A DNA stretch of 64,000 nt from an uncultured Clostridia bacterium (GTDB taxonomy: Bacteria; Bacillota; Clostridia; Christensenellales; CAG-314), in assembly GCA_947625725.1 (NCBI GenBank), contig CANQPI010000006.1:1-64000 (forward strand). The letters run 5' to 3'. The notes below the pieces were generated by a model that worked only from the letters and a program-made list of their open reading frames with translations, searched no databases and was not told the origin of the DNA. Both the position numbers and the translations under genes were made by a program. Of the stretch, positions 55,640 to 61,671 are shown in pieces. Position 1 is the stretch's first letter. The number at the start of each line of letters is the position of its first letter.

Positions 55640-56689
55640 ATGGAAATCACTCAAAACTATTTGCAAAATTTGCTGGACGACGTCAAGAGCGGCGGCGTTA
55701 CCAAAATTTCCTACGAGGACTTGGAGTCCCGCTTGGAAAACACCGACATCACCCCCGAGCAAAACGCCGAGATATATCGTTTTTTGGAACAGAACGGCGT
55801 CAAGATCGTTGACAACTTCGACAAGGACACTTCCGCGCTGTATCGCAATATCGGCGACGTGGCGGTGGACGACCCCGTCAAGATGTACCTCAAAGACATA
55901 GGCAAAGTGCCTTTGCTTTCTCCCGAGGAGGAGGCGGAACTTGCCAAACGCATGCTGGACGGCGACGAGGAAGCCAAGCAAAAGTTGTCCGAAGCCAACC
56001 TGCGTTTGGTAGTGTCCATAGCCAAGCGTTACGTTGGGCGCGGAATGTTGTTTTTGGACCTCATTCAGGAAGGAAACCTCGGCTTGATGAAAGCGGTGGA
56101 AAAGTTCGACTACACCAAAGGCTTCAAATTCAGTACATACGCCACCTGGTGGATACGTCAGGCGATAACGCGCGCGATAGCAGACCAAGCGCGCACTATC
56201 CGCATCCCCGTGCACATGGTAGAAACGATCAATCGTCAGGTACGCGCTCAACGCACGTTGTTGCAGGATTACGGGCGCGAACCCACCCCGCAGGAAATAG
56301 CCGATTACATGGGTATCACGGTGGAAAAGGTGGTGGAAATTCAAAAGATCGCGCAAGACCCCGTCAGTTTGGAAACCCCCATCGGCGAGGAGGAGGACAG
56401 CCACCTCGTGGACTTTATCGAGGATACCAAAGCCGCCCCTCCCAGCGACATCGCCGCGCAAGCCATGTTGCGCGAGCAACTGATACAGGCGTTGCACAAA
56501 CTCACTCCCCGTGAGGAAAAGGTCATTCGTCTGCGCTACGGCTTGGACGACGGCAGACAGCGCACCTTGGAAGAAGTGGGCAAGGAGTTCAACGTCACGC
56601 GCGAACGTATCCGTCAGATCGAGGCAAAGGCTCTGCGCAAACTGCGCAACCCCACCAAATCGAAGAAACTTCGCGACTATCTTGACTGA
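55640..56689 (+). CDS. rpoD: Primary sigma factor RpoD (sigma-A)
   Basis: A 349-residue vegetative sigma factor. It has a region 1.1-like N-terminus, region 1.2 ([21 protein letters not shown]), region 2 with [20 protein letters not shown] for -10 recognition and melting, region 3, and region 4 with [17 protein letters not shown] near the C-terminus for the -35 box. It matches the sigma-A-type promoters seen through the window. GGAGGAACA precedes the ATG. Its stop overlaps the trmK start (TGATG). Confidence 0.97.
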   Translation: MEITQNYLQNLLDDVKSGGVTKISYEDLESRLENTDITPEQNAEIYRFLEQNGVKIVDNFDKDTSALYRNIGDVAVDDPVKMYLKDIGKVPLLSPEEEAELAKRMLDGDEEAKQKLSEANLRLVVSIAKRYVGRGMLFLDLIQEGNLGLMKAVEKFDYTKGFKFSTYATWWIRQAITRAIADQARTIRIPVHMVETINRQVRAQRTLLQDYGREPTPQEIADYMGITVEKVVEIQKIAQDPVSLETPIGEEEDSHLVDFIEDTKAAPPSDIAAQAMLREQLIQALHKLTPREEKVIRLRYGLDDGRQRTLEEVGKEFNVTRERIRQIEAKALRKLRNPTKSKKLRDYLD

Positions 56690-57330
56690 TGAGCAAGCGT
56701 CTTGACAAATTGCTGTCGTTGATACCCGATTGCAACGTGCTTGCGGATGTGGGTTGCGATCACGGTTACGTCGGTATCCAAGCGCTTGCCGACGGCAAGG
56801 CTCGTCGGGCGGTCTTTGTGGATGTGTCCCGTCCGAGTCTGGACAAGGCGGCGGCAAATTGCCCCGACGAACTGACCGACAGGGCGTCCTTTGTCTGCCA
56901 AGACGGTCTGGGCAAACTGTTCTGCGACGTCGCGGTCATTGCCGGAATGGGCGGTCTGGAAATCATTTCCATACTTACCCGCGCCGAAAACCCACCCCAT
57001 ATCCTCATTTTACAGCCCAATCGCAACGCGTGCGACGTTCGAAAATATCTCAACGCCCGCTACGAAATCGTTTGCGACTGCAAGATATTCGACGGCAAAT
57101 TTTACGATATGATACTTGCCGAACAAAATTCGCGTCCCGTCCCTTTGACGGAAATGGAGTTGCAATTCGGCAAAACAAATCTTTCACGTCCGACGGAGGA
57201 CTTTCGGTTGTTCCTCGCAAGGGAACGGGCAAAACTTTCAAAAATATTGCAACGCTGCAACGACGCCAAGGTGCAGGCTCGGCTTGATCTCACCGACCGC
57301 GCGATCGCGGCGATAGGAGGAAAACTATGA
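56689..57330 (+). CDS. trmK: tRNA (adenine22-N1)-methyltransferase TrmK
   Basis: A 213-residue SAM-dependent enzyme of the YqfN/TrmK family. It starts KRLDKLLSLIPDCNVLADVGCDHGYVGIQAL (SAM motif I) and has AVIAGMGGLEIISIL and LILQPNRNACDVRKYL, the family-specific blocks. It methylates A22 in the D-loop of some tRNAs. The gene commonly follows rpoD in Bacillota. It overlaps both neighbours (rpoD by 1 bp, the zinc-ribbon gene by ATGA). Confidence 0.92.
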   Translation: MSKRLDKLLSLIPDCNVLADVGCDHGYVGIQALADGKARRAVFVDVSRPSLDKAAANCPDELTDRASFVCQDGLGKLFCDVAVIAGMGGLEIISILTRAENPPHILILQPNRNACDVRKYLNARYEIVCDCKIFDGKFYDMILAEQNSRPVPLTEMELQFGKTNLSRPTEDFRLFLARERAKLSKILQRCNDAKVQARLDLTDRAIAAIGGKL

Positions 57331-58034
57331 TTCAACAGGAAATGTTACAGTACCAATCTCTCGATATGGAACTTGCGCGGATAGAGCGAGATCTGCGCAA
57401 AAACGACAACTTTGTCAAGCGCAAACAGTACAAGGCAATGACGCAGGAGTGCGAGGAAACCATTGCCAAATTGGACGCCAAGGCGTCGGATCTGCGCAAT
57501 CAACTTGCTCAGGCGCAACAGTCCGTGCAAAAAATAACCGACGTGATCGAGGAACACTCCAAGGAGATCGACGGTTTGGAGGACGAGGACGAACTGAACT
57601 ACCTCAACAAAAAACTCAACGAGCAAATAATGGAACTCAACTCGGTCGAAAAGGAAATTCGCCGAATTTTGCGCGAGGGGGAGGAAATCGTCAAATCATT
57701 CGACGACGCCAACGCCAAATTACCGCGTTTGGTGGCGGGTTACAACAAGTGCAACGAGGAATTTAACCGCGCCGCCGCGGAGGTCAAGCCGCGCGTAACC
57801 GAAATTCGCGCGCAACAAGCCGAACTCAAAAAAGCCATTGACCCGTCCATATTCGAAATTTACAAAAAAATCGCCGACGGCGGTTTGCAGCCCGTGTTTG
57901 TCGCTTTGCGCGACGGAACGCGTTGCGGCGGTTGTCAGATGGAGATTCCCAAGGCTGTCGCCGACGCGCGTTTTGCCGGCAAAAACTACATGCGTTGCGA
58001 GCATTGCGGTCGCATAATTTACAAAAAAGATTGA
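57327..58034 (+). CDS. Coiled-coil protein with C4 zinc ribbon
   Basis: A 235-residue protein. A long antiparallel coiled coil (about residues 1-165) is followed by a zinc ribbon with CGGCQMEIP and CEHCGRIIYKKD (four Cys). This is the conserved C4-type zinc ribbon family (DUF164), found next to trmK in many bacteria and thought to bind RNA or the ribosome; the function is not proven. GGAGGAAAACT precedes ATG 57327, which overlaps the trmK stop. Confidence 0.9.
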   Translation: MIQQEMLQYQSLDMELARIERDLRKNDNFVKRKQYKAMTQECEETIAKLDAKASDLRNQLAQAQQSVQKITDVIEEHSKEIDGLEDEDELNYLNKKLNEQIMELNSVEKEIRRILREGEEIVKSFDDANAKLPRLVAGYNKCNEEFNRAAAEVKPRVTEIRAQQAELKKAIDPSIFEIYKKIADGGLQPVFVALRDGTRCGGCQMEIPKAVADARFAGKNYMRCEHCGRIIYKKD

Positions 58035-58148
58035 CAATTTTTTGCAAGCGTTGCGTTTGCGAAATTTGCCTACAAGATCGAACTTGCGCATTATTAGCAC
58101 ATCGATCGAACGATCTGCGATATTGATATTTTTACCCAATTTACGCTC

Positions 58149-58171
58149 AAAGCCCCGTTTTTCGGGGCTTT
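58149..58171 (+). terminator. Hairpin after the dnaG-rpoD-trmK-zinc ribbon operon
   Basis: AAAGCCCCG-TTTTT-CGGGGCTTT is a perfect 9-bp stem, but only CTTG follows in place of a T-run. It probably ends the operon, but efficiency is unclear. Confidence 0.55.
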
Positions 58172-58217
58172 CTTGACGGTTGCGCAACAAATTTTCGACA
58201 TTTTTTGTCGCAAGTGA

Positions 58218-58350
58218 ACGCGGAACAAAACGGGAACAAAACGGGAACAAAAAAGAACAAATCGAGAACAAACGCGGAACAAAACCGTATCTAATGTAAA
58301 TGTAAATGTCAATGCAAACGTAAATGTCAATGTAAATGAGAATGTGAACG
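58218..58350. repeat. Low-complexity tandem repeats (GAACAAAACGG- and AATGTA-type)
   Basis: 58218-58285 repeats GGAACAAAAC-type units of about 11-12 bp. 58293-58346 repeats AATGTA/AATGTC/AACGTA hexamers. Both occur within the eroded ORF. The rest of the 649-bp gap from 58035 to 58683 contains the hairpin at 58149 and the promoter at 58639. Confidence 0.75.
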
Positions 58351-58562
58351 CGCAACCCGACGGTTTTGTGTTTTTTCACAAACCCCCTCTCGCGCACGTC
58401 GAAATTTTTCTCGGCGTGCGTTTTTGTTTGCCGCCCGACAAACTTTTGCAGTTGCTTGTCGGTATGTCCGACTGCGATACTACCGACTGCGCGCCCGAAT
58501 TTGAGCCGCGAGTTGTTGACTTTTATTACAAGCGGGGCAAAAGTTTCGTTTTTCGGCGGTAA
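58218..58562 (+). pseudogene. Eroded ORF with Asn-Val repeat, phage-replication-like
   Basis: A frame opens after a TGA at 58215 and runs to 58562. It has a basic, Gln/Thr-rich start (TKREQKRTNREQTRNK in part), then about seven Asn-Val-type dipeptides encoded by AATGTA/AATGTC hexamers (58293-58346). A tail of about 70 residues follows (QPDGFVFFHKPPLAHVEIFLGV onward). Such Asn/Val linkers occur in some phage or plasmid replisome-organiser proteins. There is no start codon before the repeat, except a GTG at 58344 within it, and no Shine-Dalgarno. I treat it as a decayed remnant, or possibly only low-complexity DNA. Confidence 0.35.
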
Positions 58563-58638
58563 TATGAACGCGGCGTTGTTGCAAACGTCAAGTCCCCTGC
58601 GCAAGGGCAAGCGCAACAAAACTCGGTGAAAAAGAAAC

Positions 58639-58666
58639 TTGACTTTGAACAATGTTGATGTATAAT
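58639..58666 (+). promoter_or_regulatory. Promoter of the metallophosphoesterase gene
   Basis: TTGACT at 58639-58644, 16-bp spacer, TATAAT at 58661-58666. The leader to ATG 58684 would be very short (about 11 nt), yet it holds CGGAGG (58672-58677). Confidence 0.75.
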
Positions 58667-58683
58667 GTTATCGGAGGCAACAA

Positions 58684-59994
58684 ATGGCAAAAGCAAAGGA
58701 GAAAAACAAAAAACGTCGCAAGATAGCCTGGGGTATCGTGGGCGGGATACTCGCCGCGTTGCTCATTGTAGCCGCGGTATTGGGTATCCGTGCCGGCATA
58801 CACATGCGCTCTCCCGACGAACCGTTAGGCAGTTACGTTTTCGACGGCGGCGAAACGCAGTTCGACATGGACTTGTTCCCCTATCTTGAAGTGGACAAGG
58901 ACGCCGACGAACTCAAAATAATGCAGATCGCCGACCCGCAAATCAAGTTCGGGTCTTTCACCCGCGATACCAAAACTATGGATCTGCTCGACCGCGCTAT
59001 CAAGCGGGAGCAACCGGATATTTGCGTGGTAACGGGAGATTTGACCCTGTCGGTATTTACCTACGACGCGTTCAGGTACTTTTGCAACTTTATGGAGGAG
59101 CGGCAGCAGTATTGGACGTTTGTTTTCGGCAATCATGACAGTCAGTTCGATTGCAGCAAGTACACAATTTGTCAAATATTGGCGGACTACAAGTACTGTT
59201 TGTTCGATCCCGGTCCGAGCGACATTCACGGTACGGGCAATTTTCTCGTAAATATCTTCAAGGGGAACAAAGCCGACAACAACCTCATTTACAGTTTGGT
59301 GTGTTTGGATAGCGGCATGTATCCCGAAGCGGACAACGTTGCGCTTACCGATTGGGTGTACGATTGGATACGCCAAGATCAAATGGATTGGTATGTTTGG
59401 GCTGTTGACGGACTGAAAAGCGTCAATCCGACCGTGCAGAGCAGTATGTTCTTTCACATACCCGTCAAGGAGTTTGCCAACATGTACTATCTCAACGAGC
59501 AGGCGCACGGCAATCAAATTCCCGATTCGGTCAAGGAGCAACTGCCCGACGTAACCGTTTCCGACGTCAAGGGAGTGGTGCGCGAAAGCGACAAAACCCC
59601 CGACGAATATGTTTGGGGCGACGACGGCTACACCGTGGGTATATTTTATCAAGGCAACGCCGAGGGCGTTACCGATCACCCCGACGTATTTGCCTACATC
59701 AAAGACAGCGATTGCACCAAAGCGTTGTTTTGCGGTCACGACCACGTAAACAATCTCAAAGGTTACTACGACGGTATTTACCTCGGTTACGGCTTGTGTT
59801 GCGGCTACCATACATACCCGTTTTTTAACAACCCGCTGATACTCAAAGACAAAGTGCTGTACAACGCCAAACTTTGGACGGACGAAAACGGCAATCAAAT
59901 GGAAAAGGGCGTCACGGTGATAGAGGTATCCCTTGCCGAATCCGACTACGGCGCGTTGACCGTCAACGACCGCATGAACAGTTACTACAAATAA
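58684..59994 (+). CDS. Membrane-anchored metallophosphoesterase
   Basis: A 436-residue protein with a basic N-terminus and one membrane helix (about 13-36). A calcineurin-like phosphoesterase fold follows. Its metal-site blocks appear as IMQIADPQIK (the usual D-x-H is D-P-Q here), VVTGDL, FGNHDSQ, FFHIPVKEF and FCGHDHVNN. The pattern is closest to Dcr2/PAP29-like phosphatases. The altered first block may change metal binding. The substrate is unknown; the domain should face the outside. CGGAGG precedes the ATG. A sirtuin gene follows after 92 bp. Confidence 0.88.
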   Translation: MAKAKEKNKKRRKIAWGIVGGILAALLIVAAVLGIRAGIHMRSPDEPLGSYVFDGGETQFDMDLFPYLEVDKDADELKIMQIADPQIKFGSFTRDTKTMDLLDRAIKREQPDICVVTGDLTLSVFTYDAFRYFCNFMEERQQYWTFVFGNHDSQFDCSKYTICQILADYKYCLFDPGPSDIHGTGNFLVNIFKGNKADNNLIYSLVCLDSGMYPEADNVALTDWVYDWIRQDQMDWYVWAVDGLKSVNPTVQSSMFFHIPVKEFANMYYLNEQAHGNQIPDSVKEQLPDVTVSDVKGVVRESDKTPDEYVWGDDGYTVGIFYQGNAEGVTDHPDVFAYIKDSDCTKALFCGHDHVNNLKGYYDGIYLGYGLCCGYHTYPFFNNPLILKDKVLYNAKLWTDENGNQMEKGVTVIEVSLAESDYGALTVNDRMNSYYK

Positions 59995-60086
59995 TCACCT
60001 GCCGACGGGTAGTTTTGCGCGTTGACCGCACGTAAACGGTTTGTGCGCCACGCAAATTCAGTTCGTCGGGCGGTCGGGAGGCGTTT

Positions 60087-60824
60087 ATGGACGGCAACAA
60101 ATTGAAAAAATTCGCCGAGATAATTTCGGAAAGCGACAATATCGTGTTTTTCGGCGGAGCGGGCGTTTCCACCGAGAGCGGCATACCCGATTTTCGTTCG
60201 CCCAACGGCATATTTAGCGACGACTACGACGACCTTTCGCCCGAGGAGATAGTTTCTCACGAGTATTTTCTGACCCACACGGAGCGGTTTTACAAGTTTT
60301 ACCGCGAGAGAATGATCTTTCCCGACGCCAAACCCAACGCCGCGCACATATATCTCGCCAAGTTGGAACGTGCGGGCAAGCTGCGCGCGGTGGTAACGCA
60401 AAATATCGACGGTTTGCACCAAGCGGCGGGGAGCAAGGCGGTTTTCGAACTTCACGGTAGCGTTCATCGCAACTATTGCATGCGTTGCGGCAAGTTTTTC
60501 AATCTCGAATCTCTGCCTCGCGGCGCAGTGCCGAGATGCGAGTGCGGCGGTGTGATCAAACCCGACGTGGTACTCTACGGAGAGCCGTTGGACGAAACGG
60601 TCGTCGCTAACGCCGTCAAAGCGATTTACAACGCGGACGCGCTGGTGATAGGCGGCACTTCGTTGGCGGTCTATCCCGCGGCGGGGTTTATCAACTATTT
60701 TCACGGCAGAAACATAGTCGTCGTCAACAAATCGGCTACCGTGGCCGACGTAAACGCCGATCTCACTTTCAACGACCCTATCGGCGAAGTGTTTGCCGCT
60801 TTGGACAATTTATTTTGTAAATAA
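60087..60824 (+). CDS. Sir2-family NAD-dependent protein deacylase
   Basis: A 245-residue sirtuin. NAD-binding blocks are FFGGAGVSTESGIPDFRSPNGIF (residues 18-40) and TQNIDGLHQAAG (about 104-115). The catalytic His is in HGSVHR (about 122). Zinc cysteines are CMRC and C-x-C in PRCECGG; the late blocks are GGTSLAVYPAAGF and VNKSAT. It removes acyl groups from lysine using NAD+. GGGAGG precedes the ATG. Confidence 0.94.
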   Translation: MDGNKLKKFAEIISESDNIVFFGGAGVSTESGIPDFRSPNGIFSDDYDDLSPEEIVSHEYFLTHTERFYKFYRERMIFPDAKPNAAHIYLAKLERAGKLRAVVTQNIDGLHQAAGSKAVFELHGSVHRNYCMRCGKFFNLESLPRGAVPRCECGGVIKPDVVLYGEPLDETVVANAVKAIYNADALVIGGTSLAVYPAAGFINYFHGRNIVVVNKSATVADVNADLTFNDPIGEVFAALDNLFCK

Positions 60825-60839
60825 AATTTCAATTAAAAT

Positions 60840-60883
60840 GGGATTTGAGTGAGCGCGTGGCGTGTGGACACAACGCACAAGCG
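60840..60883 (-). repeat. 44-bp repeat block, right copy (inverted)
   Basis: The reverse complement matches 134-177 with few differences. It starts 15 bp after the sirtuin stop. Confidence 0.75.
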
Positions 60884-60964
60884 AAAACTCAAATCACATT
60901 TGCAAAAAACTGTTTTTTCAAATAAACCCAAGAGGCAAAGAATAATATTTAGTCGGCTTTGACA

Positions 60965-61080
60965 GTCGAAACTCAACCACCGTCTGACGACGGTTCCCCT
61001 TCTCTTGCGTCCCCAAGAGAAGGCTTTTAATGCAGTTGCCGACATTATTTCCCATTATAATGGAAAGCATAGTTTTGTTG
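60965..61080 (-). repeat. 117-bp interspersed repeat, right copy (inverted)
   Basis: The reverse complement of 330-446 with about ten differences, including the hairpin (CCGTC-TGAC-GACGG) and the ATTATAAT-centred unit at 61048-61080. Confidence 0.8.
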
Positions 61081-61173
61081 GAATTGCGAATACAAATGCA
61101 ATACTACCCTCACGCACTACAGGCACAAAGCACGCAAACTCGAAATAGATACTATCTCACAGTTGCCGACTAT

Positions 61174-61208
61174 GTTTCCCATTATAATGGAAAGCATAGT
61201 TTTTGTTG
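61174..61208 (-). repeat. Short near-palindromic repeat, copy 4
   Basis: TTTCCCATTATAATGGAAAG followed by CATAGTTTTTGTTG. It matches the unit at 61048-61080. CAGTTGCCGAC lies just upstream of it, and a close form (CAGTTGCCGAC at 61033) lies just upstream of the 61048 copy. Confidence 0.75.
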
Positions 61209-61259
61209 AAACAGTTGCAAACTTTATTTCAAAACAAACAGTTCCAATCAAAGTTACAG

Positions 61260-61325
61260 CCTTGTTCCACCAAGGTATGAGGGTGTTGCACTTCCGACCT
61301 TGTTCCACCAAGGTATGAGGGTGTT
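61260..61325. repeat. Two 28-bp direct repeats, 38-bp period
   Basis: 61260-61287 and 61298-61325 are identical. Each contains the small hairpin CCTTG-TTCCAC-CAAGG and ends GAGGGTGTT. The GAGGGTGTTGCACT phrase occurs again at 61371 and close to it at the window start (about 48-61). Confidence 0.8.
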
Positions 61326-61612
61326 TCGTGACAAACAATCTGCAACACACTTGCCCTTGTAAAAGGGGCACTGAGGGTGTTGCACTACAAAACAATCTGC
61401 AACAAGCACGCAGTGCGCAGTGAAGCCGTTTTGTGTGCAAGCACCCGAAGTGCTGTGTGAAGCCGTTTGACACGGAATACCCGAATACCTATATAATCTG
61501 CAATGAGCGCCGCACACAAGTAAAAAAATGTCTTTACTAAATCGTGTGCGGTGCGAATGAAGCCTTTTTGCAGGGGATTCCCGAGCGCCAAACTTGCGTT
61601 TGGTCGGTATTC
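61326..61612. other. Gene-free repeat-derived DNA
   Basis: No gene is recognisable. GAAGCCGTTT/GAAGCCTTTT-type phrases recur (about 61420, 61458 and 61558), each followed at a short distance by ATxCCCGA. This indicates further decayed repeat units. Minus-strand ORFs across it only translate these repeats. Confidence 0.6.
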
Positions 61613-61648
61613 TCAAAGCAAAACTCCCGTCTGCAAAAGACGGGAGTT
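61613..61648 (-). terminator. Terminator of nifJ (minus strand)
   Basis: A perfect 11-bp stem AACTCCCGTCT / AGACGGGAGTT (61622-61632 with 61638-61648). On the minus strand it is followed by TTGCTTTGAGA. It begins 24 bp after the nifJ stop. Confidence 0.75.
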
Positions 61649-61671
61649 CGGCTAAATAACTGCGATAGTTT

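Noticed and set aside
58344..58562. Intact 72-codon gene from a GTG start
   Set aside because: The GTG is inside the hexamer repeat, no Shine-Dalgarno is present, and the same frame continues upstream through low-complexity DNA to a stop at 58215.
60825..61671. Structured RNA gene such as RNase P RNA, SRP RNA or tmRNA in the large gap
   Set aside because: None of the conserved core segments of these RNAs is visible; the region is explained by repeat units.
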